A stretch of DNA of 64,000 nucleotides from Paenibacillus cellulositrophicus (GCF_009363095.1 NZ_CP045295.1:3405501-3469500); one strand, 5' to 3'. Counted from the first letter of the stretch, positions 18,801-26,771 are shown. Notes: generated by a model from the sequence alone, not told the origin. Program-made: numbers and translations.

Positions 18801-19455
18801 CATCCCCGTCCGGGCTGATCGAGGTGTAGCTGCTGGTCGAAAGCGCCTGGGCGAGATTGAAATTGTATGCATTTCCCGATTTGACCATCAGCACCCGATA
18901 TTCGCTTACGCCGGACTCCGGCGAAACTTTCGGGAAGCTGACCTCCACATCGCGTCCGTCGCCGTTTTTGGAAATGACCCGGGCCGAAACATAGGCCACG
19001 GCATTAACCGGTCCGCCGGATGTCGTGATCGTTACCGTCTTGTTAGAAGCATTCCAGTCTACCTTTTCACCCAGCGCCTCGCTGACGAACCGGACAGGCA
19101 CCATCGTGCTGCCCTTGTAGATCTGGCCGGGTACATCCAGGGACAATGTCCGGTTGTTGACGATCGCAGACTTAGAGCCGATCTTCAATACAATCGTCGT
19201 TTGATCCCGTTTCGCGGTGACGGTTTTCGTCTTCGCATTCCAGTCGAGCGTGGCGTCGAGCGCCTCAAAAATGGCTCGCATCGGGAGCATGGCCCTGCCT
19301 TTCACCATAATGGGAGCCTGAGGGGAGTACAGCTTCTGGCCGTCAATATAAATCGAGATTTGACTGGCTGCGGCTGCTGCCTGCCCCTGATTGGCGCCGA
19401 GGGCGACCGAGAAGATCATCACGGCGGCCATAAGCGTTAACCAAATTTTTTTCAC
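15850..19455 (-). CDS. Secreted surface protein: copper-amine-oxidase-N domain plus eight FN3-like repeats
   Basis: 1201 residues. A signal peptide (1-27) is followed by a Cu_amine_oxidN1-type domain (about 30-148) with GRAMLPMRAIFEALDATLDW and STMVPVRFVSEALGEKVDW. Despite its name this domain shows no amine oxidase activity; it is a common surface module in Paenibacillus. Eight modules of about 127 residues then follow, each opening with a variant of SDYGDGRDLRVTFNRASDES and containing SSGARDVDGD and SYRVFVLSIG patterns. Repeats 2-6 are closest; the first and last are most diverged. The end (about 1140-1201) resembles a CBM5/12-type module (YVKNQLVSDQGSIYQVVKDS). Start is GTG with AAAGGAGG. 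No LPXTG or transmembrane anchor. Exact function unknown; cell-wall or polysaccharide binding is likely. Confidence 0.8.
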   Translation of the reverse strand: MKKIWLTLMAAVMIFSVALGANQGQAAAAASQISIYIDGQKLYSPQAPIMVKGRAMLPMRAIFEALDATLDWNAKTKTVTAKRDQTTIVLKIGSKSAIVNNRTLSLDVPGQIYKGSTMVPVRFVSEALGEKVDWNASNKTVTITTSGGPVNAVAYVSARVISKNGDGRDVEVSFPKVSPESGVSEYRVLMVKSGNAYNFNLAQALSTSSYTSISPDGDDVSITLSSQTRDVNGDLLRSGQSYAAFVLTVGKRGNSALSGVSQTITLSQAPTLPSVGAVSNLKVSDASDYGDGRDLSVSFTKAQTENNITNYRIYVVKTNDKNSFDLTAANKVPSSNFTVVNKAGTTLSGNLSSSARDTSGELIRNGVPYTVFVMSVSNTGSYTSQLSAASSSITLAANAVSAPVITRVDDISNYGDGRDLRVNFNKVSDESRIGSYRIFVVKDSKAGSFSLSAANNVPSAYYTQVGKTGYNISQALSSGARDVDGSLIANGVVYRVFVMAVGTGSYSGSNALSSASSSIVLYGNGNVDAASNVNVSDISDYGDGRDLRVTFNRASDESRISGYRIMVVKSNQAGSFNLSWANSVSSSNYTTVDKTGYNITKVLSSGARDVDGDYIRNGTSYRVFVLSIGSGGYSGSNALSSYSPAITLGTNGYVGPASNVSVSDVSDYGDGRDLLVNFKRADDERYIGQYRILVVKNGDAARFDLNDANAVRSSNYTAVTPNGANISKALASGARDVDGDAIRNGISYRVFILSVGTGSYAGTNALSSYSPSITLAGNVNVNPATNVKAADIGDNGDGRDLQVTFNRAKDESNIKGYRILVVEADSARFFGLSDAESVPSSRYTAVDKTGSDLIGALNAGARDVDNNAIKNGLSYKVFVLSVGANGTNALSEPSAPITLSTKSASPVTDVSVSDVGDRNNGSDLEVAFTKAADESNVYGYRVLVVPADKADGLKAEAVAEIRNYTEARKGENFKQTLSPDARDIDDKLIENGKSYKVLVLSMMTTSGKGSVLSKPSNEITLQSNPTLVTRVTASELKDEEVKVTFAKAADESTIDYYKVFAVPVGSTTFMTAKSVKEVPDSFKKVDKANKGSYETAFQAGDKDIYGQELDTNASYLVYVLSVLKGEQAPKSVLSSDAGYMFVTPFDKDKADKYVKNQLVSDQGSIYQVVKDSPQGTPDKSGDYKLLKKAEAKATVSSKTKG

Positions 19456-19642
19456 AAACGCGCCTCCTTTTGCTTTTCCTGATATAGAAATTATTGACTG
19501 TGTAATATCTGACGGAGGAAGACAGCAAAAAGTTATCTGCTCCGAAAAATAATTTTTTCAACGGAATCTCCGGACCCTTATTTTTTGTCCCCCGTTTCCC
19601 GTCCAGAACCCTGGCCGCCTGAATCCCGCAGCGGTTTACGTG

Positions 19643-19648
19643 TATAAT
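19643..19648 (+). promoter_or_regulatory. Probable -10 element of the Bce-type operon
   Basis: TATAAT, 59 nt upstream of the response regulator start. The -35 region is weak, so only the -10 hexamer is claimed. Confidence 0.4.
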
Positions 19649-19706
19649 GATACTGAGTTAACGATTATAGGAACACGAGTACTGCTTTCATAAGGAGAAT
19701 TCGGAT

Positions 19707-20402
19707 ATGTATAAAATATTGATCGTCGAGGACGATCCGAAGATCGCCGGTCTGCTTCAGTCCCATATCCAAAAATACGGAGACGAGGCCATCGTGATTC
19801 ACGATTTCGACCGCGTGCTGGATGAGTTTACGGCGGCCGCCCCCCATATCGTGCTGCTGGATGTCAACCTGCCGAGCTTCGACGGCTACTACTGGTGCCG
19901 GCAGATTCGTCAGGTGTCGACCTGCCCGATCGTTTTTATTTCGGCCCGCAACGAGAAAATGGACCAGGTCATGGCCCTGGAGAACGGCGGCGACGACTAT
20001 ATCACCAAGCCGTTTCACTACGAAATCGTGATGGCCAAAGTCCGCAGCCAGCTCCGGCGGGTCTACGGGGATTACGCTGCCGGCGGCGAGCGGACGGTCG
20101 AACAAGCCGGGCTTGTTCTGTATCCCGAACGGATGGAGCTGAAGCTGGGGGACAAGCGGATCTCCCTGACCCGGAAGGAAACGATCCTGATCGAAACCTT
20201 GCTGGAACGCAGTCCGCGGCTGGTCTCCCGGGAGACGATCCTCGAGAAGCTGTGGGACGACACGTTCGTGGACGACAACACCTTGAGCGTGAATATTACC
20301 CGTGTCCGCAAAAGGCTGGCGGAGCTGGGCATCGGGGAGGCGCTGGAAACGGTGCGCGGCTCGGGCTACCGCCTCAATATGGCCTGGAAGGATGAGACAT
20401 GA
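19707..20402 (+). CDS. OmpR-family response regulator, BceR type
   Basis: 231 residues. The receiver domain (1-118) has acidic residues at 9-10 and phosphoacceptor Asp52 in LLDVNLPSFDG. The OmpR winged helix (135-228) includes LTRKETILIETLLERSPRLVS and VNITRVRKRLAELGI. The next gene is a short intramembrane-sensing kinase and the following two encode a BceAB-type transporter, which identifies the regulator class. Start ATG with AAGGAGAATTCGGAT. Stop and next start overlap as ATGA. It should bind the BceR-like box at 21468-21483. Confidence 0.92.
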   Translation: MYKILIVEDDPKIAGLLQSHIQKYGDEAIVIHDFDRVLDEFTAAAPHIVLLDVNLPSFDGYYWCRQIRQVSTCPIVFISARNEKMDQVMALENGGDDYITKPFHYEIVMAKVRSQLRRVYGDYAAGGERTVEQAGLVLYPERMELKLGDKRISLTRKETILIETLLERSPRLVSRETILEKLWDDTFVDDNTLSVNITRVRKRLAELGIGEALETVRGSGYRLNMAWKDET

Positions 20403-21409
20403 CGGTGAAGCTCTTCATTCGCGATCATATTCCGCTGCTGATCTTCACGATGCTGGAACTGCTGGCCGTTGTGGTTGTGTTCTGGTTTGACGGATACGAC
20501 CATCCGCTCACGGCGCTCTATGGCATTTTTCTCGGCCTGTTTATTTTCGCCGGATATCTCATCTTTCGTTTCCTCAGCCAGCGGCTGCTGTACATGCGCT
20601 TATCCCATCCATTTGAAGCCTTGAACGAGTCGATCGCCGCAGGCGGTACCGCACCGGTGTCCCAAGCCTTTAACCACCTGCTGGAGACACAGTACCGGCA
20701 TTACCAGAACCTGCTTCAGACCTGGGAACGCAAGCAGCAGGAGCACCTGACCTTCATGAGCCAGTGGGTGCATCAGATGAAGACGCCGGTATCCGTCATC
20801 GAAATGATTACGCAGGGTGAAGACGATGAGCGTCTGCTGAGCATATCGGAGGAAACCGACCGCATCCGGCGCGGCCTGGAGATGGTGCTGTACGTGTCCC
20901 GTCTCGAAACCTTCGAGCAGGACTTCAGCGTGGAGCCCGTCGGGCTCAGGCAGACCGTAAACGAAACGGTGCATGAGCTCAAGCGGTATTTTATCCGCAG
21001 TCATGTGTATCCGGAAGTTCAGGTGGACGACGGGGTTATGGTGCAAACCGATGCCAAATGGATGCGGTTCATGCTCGAGCAGCTGTTGTCCAACGCCATC
21101 AAATATGCCGCCGGCTCCGGCAGCAAAATTACGGTTTCCGCCAGGATTGAAGACGATCGTTCTTTGACCCTGGAAATCCGGGACCGGGGCGTCGGCATTC
21201 CGAAGGCGGACCTCGGGCGGGTCTTCCGTCCTTTCTACACGGGCGAGAACGGCCGCAGGTTCAAGGAATCGACGGGTATGGGGCTGTATCTCGTAAAAGA
21301 GGTCGCGGACAAGCTGGGCCACGGCATTCGCATCGAATCGGCGCCCGGGGAAGGGACGGCGGTCCGTCTCCATTTTGAGCGCTCACAGGTACAGGTGCGG
21401 AATCGCTGA
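20399..21409 (+). CDS. Intramembrane-sensing histidine kinase, BceS type
   Basis: 336 residues. Two membrane helices (about 12-30 and 37-57) are separated by only about seven residues, so there is no extracellular sensor; such kinases sense through their partner ABC transporter. The phosphoacceptor is His125 in HQMKTPVSVIEM. The ATPase region has the N box LLSNAIKYA, the G1 box DRGVGIPK and the G2 box TGMGLYLVKE. It is translationally coupled to the response regulator. It presumably reports flux of the downstream transporter when a cell-wall-active peptide is present. Confidence 0.92.
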   Translation: MTVKLFIRDHIPLLIFTMLELLAVVVVFWFDGYDHPLTALYGIFLGLFIFAGYLIFRFLSQRLLYMRLSHPFEALNESIAAGGTAPVSQAFNHLLETQYRHYQNLLQTWERKQQEHLTFMSQWVHQMKTPVSVIEMITQGEDDERLLSISEETDRIRRGLEMVLYVSRLETFEQDFSVEPVGLRQTVNETVHELKRYFIRSHVYPEVQVDDGVMVQTDAKWMRFMLEQLLSNAIKYAAGSGSKITVSARIEDDRSLTLEIRDRGVGIPKADLGRVFRPFYTGENGRRFKESTGMGLYLVKEVADKLGHGIRIESAPGEGTAVRLHFERSQVQVRNR

Positions 21410-21467
21410 TTTCGGCGCCTTTTTGCCGCGCGTCCGGACAAGACAAGCCTGCAGGCGGTGACGCAAG

Positions 21468-21483
21468 CTTACATCCGTGTAAG
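21468..21483. promoter_or_regulatory. BceR-type operator
   Basis: CTTACA-TCCG-TGTAAG is a perfect 6-bp inverted repeat with a 4-nt spacer, matching the TNACA-N4-TGTAA box recognised by BceR-like regulators. It lies in the gap between the kinase gene and the ABC genes, about 195 nt upstream of the ATPase start. A half site TTACA recurs near 21527. This places the transporter pair under control of the regulator encoded upstream. Confidence 0.75.
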
Positions 21484-21676
21484 ATTGCTGAAAGGTCCAT
21501 CCATAGGAGATTTGGGCTCCATCGCTTACACTGGACCTAGATGAACCCTGCAAGCATCCTTTTACATCGATGCGCCATCACTGATCTTGTGGGGCCCTAA
21601 AATTGAACGGACCGCCGGCTCCGCCGCTCTCCCGCGCGCGGGCAGGTGTCCGGGTTGAAGAGAAGGAGTGCTTCGG

Positions 21677-22450
21677 ATGACGGACATTTTATCCGCCAAA
21701 AATATAGGCAAAATTTATAAAGGCATGGTTTCCTACGAGGCTCTGTCCAATATCGATTTAACGATTCAGGAAGGCGAGTTTGTCGGCATTATGGGGCCGT
21801 CCGGGAGCGGAAAAACGACCCTGCTGAACATCGTGTCGACCATCGACCGCCCGACCTCGGGCGAAATCCGCATCGGCGGAGAGGATCCGTACCGCCTGTC
21901 CCAGGATCAGCTGGCACTGTTCCGCCGCCGGGAGCTGGGCTTCGTCTTTCAGTCGTTCAATCTGCTTCATACGCTGACGGTGAAGGAGAACATTATACTG
22001 CCGTTAACGCTGGATGGCGTTGGCGTGCAGGAAATGAACGAGCGGGTCGCCTTGCTGGCCGAGAAACTTGGCATAACCCCGATCCTGGATAAGCGGACCT
22101 ACGAGATCTCCGGAGGGCAGGCGCAGCGAACCGCGATCGCGCGGGCGCTGATCCACCGGCCCAAGCTGCTGCTGGCCGACGAGCCGACAGGCAACCTGGA
22201 CTCCAAGGCAGCGCGCGACGTGATGGAAATTCTCGAGAAGCGCAATCAGGAGGACGGGGCCACGATGCTGCTCGTCACCCACGATCCGGTGGCGGCGAGC
22301 TACTGTCACCGCGTCATTTTTATCAAAGACGGCCAGCTGTACAACGAAATCCATGACGGGGATAACCGCGCGGCGTTCTACCAAAAGATCATCAACGTGC
22401 TGTCGCTGCTGGGAGGGAACGGACATGAATTTTCGCCAGTTCGCCTTTAA
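21677..22450 (+). CDS. Peptide-antibiotic ABC transporter ATPase, BceA type
   Basis: About 257 residues. Walker [12 protein letters not shown] (about residues 37-47), Q loop [13 protein letters not shown], signature [15 protein letters not shown] and Walker [16 protein letters not shown] are intact. The pattern is that of MacB/LolD-like type VII ABC ATPases. The ATG at 21677 is 8 nt after AGAAGGAG; a GTG at 21668 directly abuts that site and was not used. It powers the BceB-type permease whose start overlaps this gene by 26 bp. Confidence 0.92.
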   Translation: MTDILSAKNIGKIYKGMVSYEALSNIDLTIQEGEFVGIMGPSGSGKTTLLNIVSTIDRPTSGEIRIGGEDPYRLSQDQLALFRRRELGFVFQSFNLLHTLTVKENIILPLTLDGVGVQEMNERVALLAEKLGITPILDKRTYEISGGQAQRTAIARALIHRPKLLLADEPTGNLDSKAARDVMEILEKRNQEDGATMLLVTHDPVAASYCHRVIFIKDGQLYNEIHDGDNRAAFYQKIINVLSLLGGNGHEFSPVRL

Positions 22451-24359
22451 TAACGTCTTCCGGAACAAGCGCGCGTACGTCGCCCATTTTCTGAGCAGCG
22501 CCTTTTCGGTCATGATTTTCTTCATCTATGCCCTGCTGCTCTTTCATCCCGACCTGAAGGGAAACATCGTGTCTTCCAGCGAAACGCTGAGCATGCTTGG
22601 CACGATGGGGCTGCGGGTGTCCCAATGTATCGTGTTCATTTTCTCGTTCTTTTTCCTGCTGTACTCGGCGTCTTCGTTTATCAAGCTGCGCAAAAAGGAA
22701 TTCGGCATTCTGCTCCTGCTCGGCATGTCCCGCAAACAGCTGAACCGGATGCTGTTTATTGAAAATATCGCAATCGGCGCCGCCGCCATTATCGCCGGGA
22801 TCATCGTCGGTGCCGTGTTCTCGAAGCTGATCCTGCTAATCTCCGCCTCGATGCTGGCGATCGTCGACGGGCTGCCCTTTTACCTGCCGGGAAAAGCCAT
22901 ACTGCTGACGGCAGGGGCGTACCTGCTTCTGTTCCTGCTGGTCGCTTCCTTTACCTCGGTGATGACCCGGAAGGGCACGCTCATCGAGCTGATCAAAGCG
23001 GAGGATAAACCCAAGCCCGAACCGAAGGCATCGGTCCTGCTGTCCGTCCTATCCGCCTTGCTCATTCTGCTCGGCTACGCCTGCGTGTTTCTGTTCGCGC
23101 TGCGCCGGATGTTCTCATTCCCTCTGCTGCTTGGCGGCGTGGCCCTGGTCATCTTCGGCACGTACTTTCTGTTCACCCAGCTCAGCGTGTACGTAATGAG
23201 AGCGATGAAGAAGCGGCCCCGTATCTTCCTCAAGCGGACGAACCTGCTGACGATTTCTGAGCTGATCTACCGGTTGCGGGACAATGCCGTCATGTTCTTC
23301 ATGGTTGCGATCATTTCCGCTACCGCTTTTACCGGGATCGGAACCGCGCTGGCCATCGGCGATCCCGGGCTCGCCGCGATGAAGAACCCGTATGCGTTCA
23401 CGTACGATTCATACCACGATTCGGACCATAAAAATTCGTTTGAGCAGAAGCATGTCCGCCTGATTGAAGATACGCTGCGGAGGGAGGGTTTTGACTACCG
23501 CAAAGTATCCTTTATACCGACTTATTCGGATAACGGGTTCATGCTGATCAAGCTGGACGATTACAACCGCCTGGCCGGGGCTCTGGGCTACGAGCAGGTG
23601 ACTCTACGTGAAGGGGAAGCGTTCGCCACGCCCTCGACGGTCACGCAAACCAGCGAGTTCAAGCTGGACGGATTAACCCAGGACCGCCTGACCCTGACGA
23701 AGGAAGGCTCGGAAATGACCCTGCATCTGCTCAAAGCGCTGCCGCATATCGTTGTTCCCAATACCACCAACGTGTATGTCGTTTCCGACGCAGACTATGC
23801 GAAGATGAACGCCGGCAATCTGCTCAAGATCGTCTCTGTGCAGTTTGTCGTCCCGGACTGGCATCACACGCTGCGTATCGCGCAGGAGCTCCGCGACACC
23901 ATTAATAATGACGTCGATGAGTCGGGAATTATGAATTACAACTTCCAGGCGCTCGTCATCGACTGGGTCGAGTCCCGGCAGTTAAACGGCCTGCTGCTGA
24001 TCGTCAGCGGGCTCGTCGGGATCGTGTTCTTCACCTTCGCTGCGAGCTTCATCTACTTCCGGCTCTATGCCGACCTGGCCCGGGACGAAGAACAGTACCG
24101 GATGATCTCCAAGGTGGGATTAAGCCGGAGGGAATTGGGGCGAACCGTCTCGAGGCAGCTGCTGCTGATGTTCTTCCTGCCGATGCTGGTGGCGGTCATC
24201 CACAGCAGCGTCGCCTTTCTGGCCCTGCAGCAGCTGGTCGACTTCTCCGTCGCTTCGCATACGCTGGCCATCTTCGCCACGTTCCTGGCGATCCAGGTCG
24301 TTTATTATTGGATCACTCGCTGGCGCTATTTAAATCATTTACATCAGAAAATGATCTGA
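22425..24359 (+). CDS. Peptide-antibiotic ABC transporter permease, BceB type
   Basis: 644 residues with about ten membrane helices arranged as in FtsX-type permeases. A long extracellular region (about 305-525) lies between helices 7 and 8, the part thought to recognise lipid-bound peptide in this family. Cytoplasmic loops include LRKKEFGILLLLGMSRKQL and DEEQYRMISKVGLSRRELG. Start ATG after GGGAGGGAACGGAC. With the ATPase it should confer resistance to, and signal the presence of, bacitracin- or lantibiotic-like peptides. The specific peptide cannot be read from sequence. Confidence 0.9.
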   Translation: MNFRQFAFNNVFRNKRAYVAHFLSSAFSVMIFFIYALLLFHPDLKGNIVSSSETLSMLGTMGLRVSQCIVFIFSFFFLLYSASSFIKLRKKEFGILLLLGMSRKQLNRMLFIENIAIGAAAIIAGIIVGAVFSKLILLISASMLAIVDGLPFYLPGKAILLTAGAYLLLFLLVASFTSVMTRKGTLIELIKAEDKPKPEPKASVLLSVLSALLILLGYACVFLFALRRMFSFPLLLGGVALVIFGTYFLFTQLSVYVMRAMKKRPRIFLKRTNLLTISELIYRLRDNAVMFFMVAIISATAFTGIGTALAIGDPGLAAMKNPYAFTYDSYHDSDHKNSFEQKHVRLIEDTLRREGFDYRKVSFIPTYSDNGFMLIKLDDYNRLAGALGYEQVTLREGEAFATPSTVTQTSEFKLDGLTQDRLTLTKEGSEMTLHLLKALPHIVVPNTTNVYVVSDADYAKMNAGNLLKIVSVQFVVPDWHHTLRIAQELRDTINNDVDESGIMNYNFQALVIDWVESRQLNGLLLIVSGLVGIVFFTFAASFIYFRLYADLARDEEQYRMISKVGLSRRELGRTVSRQLLLMFFLPMLVAVIHSSVAFLALQQLVDFSVASHTLAIFATFLAIQVVYYWITRWRYLNHLHQKMI

Positions 24360-24380
24360 AGCGGGGTCAATCCCTAGGAA

Positions 24381-24420
24381 ACAAGCCCTGGTGCGTGTAA
24401 GCGTGCCAGGGCTTGTGTTA
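24381..24420 (+). terminator. Terminator of the Bce-type operon
   Basis: ACAAGCCCTGG (24381-24391) pairs with CCAGGGCTTGT (24406-24416), with a weak T run after it. It could also help end the convergent cotH-like transcript. Confidence 0.75.
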
Positions 24421-24445
24421 TGTAGCCGGGGGAGCCACGGCTCGC

Positions 24446-25495
24446 TCAAAGCTGCTCCATTTCATTCTTGATATCCCGGCGCCGGTCTTCAATATATTCC
24501 CTGATGACATCCGGTTCCGTATCAAATATACCGACATCCCACTTATATTTAGGGTCATCATAGATATCCTGAGCAATGGCGCTGTGCATTTTCCTGACCA
24601 CAGGCATCAGGCGGGATAAGGTAAAGTTAGATTCCAGTGCCCGCTCAAGGATTCGCTTATACTTCTGTCTGTTCGCCTTGTAAGCCAGCACTTTTCCAGT
24701 CAGCACGTTGTATCCCTTAATCCTGACCAGGTCGGATTTTACAGCTTTACCATAGCAGTTTCTGCCCCATGTGCCCTCATAATCCCAAGGGATCATTCCA
24801 TACTTACTGCGTTTGCCGGATTCGAATATCGTATAGTTCTGGAGGAACCCGTCGTAATTTCCGGTCAGCACCGCCCCGCATAACCAGCGCAAGTAATTGT
24901 CCATATCCAGTCGCTGCCGAAGATAATCGCTTAGCTCGGTCCCTTTTTTCCGGTGAATGCTTCGGATGAAGTCGCTGAGGCGGTTCCTGTCCGTTTCGCC
25001 GCCTTTAATGAAAGCGTATCCTGACAGCAATCTGCTCGACTTCGCATTTTTTTCCGGCATTGCAAAGTCAGCATTATCATTGACCGCATAGATGATGCTT
25101 CGTGCATGGAGCCCCCTTTTGCGGAAAAAAGCGGACTTCACTGCCTCGATTCTTAAATACACCCCTTCCTTCTTTCCATTCATATAAAGTACGCAGTGTT
25201 TCGTCGAGGGGCTGGGGACGCCAAGCACATTAAAATAATGAAATGAAAGGGCGTTTCTCATCAGGGACGGATCATCGTGTTCCGCGTTAAAGTGGTACGT
25301 CGCCTTGGCCGTCCGAATCTCATAGGATTTTTTCGGATATTCACGGGTATGGCCCCCGCGGTAACGAATGCGAATCGGCGTCCTCCGGCCATCCATACTC
25401 ATCGTTCCACTGACAAACGAATCGGACCATATGTTGCTCTCCAGCTTTTTCATCGCCGAATCCTTTAACTCGATCCGGTATACAGGCAGACCCAT
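24446..25495 (-). CDS. cotH: CotH-type spore coat protein kinase
   Basis: 349 residues, close to Bacillus subtilis CotH in length and motifs. CotH is an atypical kinase that phosphorylates coat proteins CotB and CotG and controls outer-coat assembly. Visible motifs are YRGGHTREYPKKSYEI (45-60, nucleotide-binding region), NYDGFLQNY (213-221) and MIPWDYEGTWGRN (234-246), with Asp215 and Asp238 as likely active-site acids. Where B. subtilis has PWDYDATWGRD this protein has PWDYEGTWGRN, a conservative change worth checking. The start is not marked by a strong site (AGAAGGGCGG upstream), so an alternative start is possible. It is divergent from a CotB-like gene whose C-terminal repeats are a plausible substrate. 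Confidence 0.88.
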   Translation of the reverse strand: MGLPVYRIELKDSAMKKLESNIWSDSFVSGTMSMDGRRTPIRIRYRGGHTREYPKKSYEIRTAKATYHFNAEHDDPSLMRNALSFHYFNVLGVPSPSTKHCVLYMNGKKEGVYLRIEAVKSAFFRKRGLHARSIIYAVNDNADFAMPEKNAKSSRLLSGYAFIKGGETDRNRLSDFIRSIHRKKGTELSDYLRQRLDMDNYLRWLCGAVLTGNYDGFLQNYTIFESGKRSKYGMIPWDYEGTWGRNCYGKAVKSDLVRIKGYNVLTGKVLAYKANRQKYKRILERALESNFTLSRLMPVVRKMHSAIAQDIYDDPKYKWDVGIFDTEPDVIREYIEDRRRDIKNEMEQL

Positions 25496-25819
25496 GCCGT
25501 AACCGCCCTTCTAGATTGAATCGCCTGATCTACGGCCTGCCCGGCCCACTGGGGCTGAACACAGCGTGATCATTTGCCCTATTTAGGCTTTGTTCAACCT
25601 ATGCGGCCCCGGCAGTTCACGTAAGGGCTCCCGCCTTTCTAGTGTAAAAACTATTCGGCAGACATAGAAAGATAGACTCCGGTTTGATTTCGGATAATCT
25701 AGTATTTTCGGCTAGTCCCCTTTTTTGCAAGACACATATAAATAGATTACAGATAGACTCGAAGGACAAATAAAGCCCTTCATGAGACTATCCAAACTAT
25801 CTTGGAAGGGGTAATTGGT
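25496..25819. other. Divergent intergenic region between cotH-like and cotB-like genes
   Basis: About 320 nt without a credible gene. The 10-mer AGATAGACTC occurs twice (25670-25679 and 25751-25760). Sporulation promoters (sigma K or sigma E) would be expected here, but I could not place one with confidence; CATATAAATA near 25735 is the nearest -10-like match. Confidence 0.4.
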
Positions 25820-26566
25820 ATGTCGTTAGCAGGTCTTAACACAATGAACTCCATTGGGAGCGAGGTGAAAATCAATCGCGGCGGGCCCGATTCGATCGTA
25901 GGCGTTCTGGTGGGCGTACAACACGGTTACCTGGCCGTTGCGACGAAAGAGGGCATCGTCTATGTCAACAGCAGCCATATCAAAAGCATCAGCAGCACAG
26001 GCAAATCCGGAGGGGCAAGAGCCATGACGGCGGACCCGATTATGGCAGGAAATTTCACTGGATTGCTGCACGCGCTCCGTTACCAACACGTACAGATTAA
26101 CCGCGGCGGCCCCGAGAAAGTCGAAGGTGTGGTTGCGGATGTAAATCACTCCACCTTGACGCTAGTAGCCAAAAAGGATGAAGTCATCAGTATTCCGATT
26201 TTCCATGTAAAATCCGTTATAGTCATCGGCTCAAACACCAGTGGAGGAAACAAGAACAAGAGCGGCGGTAACAAAAACCAATCTAAGGGTAACCAAACCA
26301 AAGGCAATCAGACCAAAGGCAATCAGACCAAAGGCAATCAGACCAAAGGCAACCAAACCAAGGGTAACCAAACCATGGGCAACAAAACCAAAGGCAACAA
26401 AACTATGGGCAACAAAACCAAAGGCAACAAAACCAAAGGCAACAAAACTCGCGGCAACCATACCAAAGGTAATCTGACAAGAGGGGCCATGGAATGGGCT
26501 AACAGATCCTGGAGAAAGACCAAAACGATTAAACGTACGGTACGCAAGCGCAAAATCGGTAAATAA
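25820..26566 (+). CDS. CotB-like spore coat protein with Thr/Lys pentapeptide tail
   Basis: 248 residues. Two Lsm-like barrels cover about 12-58 (VKINRGGPDSIVGVLVGV ... VNSSHIKSIS) and 76-136 (VQINRGGPEKVEGVVADV ... IPIFHVKSV). The INRGGPE...G pattern and HIKSI ending match the repeats of B. subtilis CotB. A basic tail follows: an Asn/Lys/Ser-rich linker, then 13 pentapeptides of type GN(Q/K)TK at 157-221, then an Arg/Lys-rich end. In B. subtilis the CotB tail is Ser/Lys-rich and is phosphorylated by CotH; here Thr replaces Ser. The ATG at 25820 follows GGAAGGGG; a TTG at 25802 is too close to that site. No signal peptide. Spore-surface location is inferred from family and neighbour. Confidence 0.8.
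   Translation: MSLAGLNTMNSIGSEVKINRGGPDSIVGVLVGVQHGYLAVATKEGIVYVNSSHIKSISSTGKSGGARAMTADPIMAGNFTGLLHALRYQHVQINRGGPEKVEGVVADVNHSTLTLVAKKDEVISIPIFHVKSVIVIGSNTSGGNKNKSGGNKNQSKGNQTKGNQTKGNQTKGNQTKGNQTKGNQTMGNKTKGNKTMGNKTKGNKTKGNKTRGNHTKGNLTRGAMEWANRSWRKTKTIKRTVRKRKIGK
26288..26482 (+). repeat. 13-unit 15-bp tandem repeat inside the cotB-like gene
   Basis: Thirteen in-frame 15-nt units encode GNQTK (first six, the last with Met), GNKTK-type (five), GNHTK and GNLTR. Three adjacent units near 26303-26347 are identical in DNA, a sign of recent unit duplication and a likely site of length variation between strains. Confidence 0.9.
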
Positions 26567-26633
26567 GCCATGACTGCATTCAACCAAATAGACCCTTCGC
26601 GTTGAATCCAATCCACAAAGGGGGGAATAAACC

Positions 26634-26771
26634 ATGTATGTATTTATTGCAGTTTTAATTGCCGGAATCCCGTTGTACTGGATGATTCGTCCAGGAAAAG
26701 CTACACGGACCGCAGATCCAGTCATTCAGCCAGTATCCAGTGTTCTCCCCCTGGGAGGTGAGTCAAAGTAA
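26634..26771 (+). CDS. Small single-span membrane protein, 45 aa
   Basis: A 45-residue ORF. It starts MYVFIAVLIAGIPLYWMI, one membrane helix, then a short basic stretch (RPGKATR) and a polar tail. GGGGGAATAAACC precedes the ATG as a good ribosome binding site. Its TAA stop is immediately followed by the ATG of the ArsB-like permease, a TAAATG junction that suggests translational coupling. It may be an accessory peptide or stability factor of that permease. I do not recognise it from a known family. Confidence 0.65.
   Translation: MYVFIAVLIAGIPLYWMIRPGKATRTADPVIQPVSSVLPLGGESK

Noticed and set aside
15850-19455. Copper amine oxidase
   Set aside because: Only the N-terminal Cu_amine_oxidN1-type domain is present; the catalytic domain with the topaquinone motif is missing.
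26231-26725. 164-codon minus-strand frame with hydrophobic GFVAFGFVAH-type repeats
   Set aside because: It is the complement of the 15-bp repeats of the CotB-like gene, whose frame has family domains and a start site.
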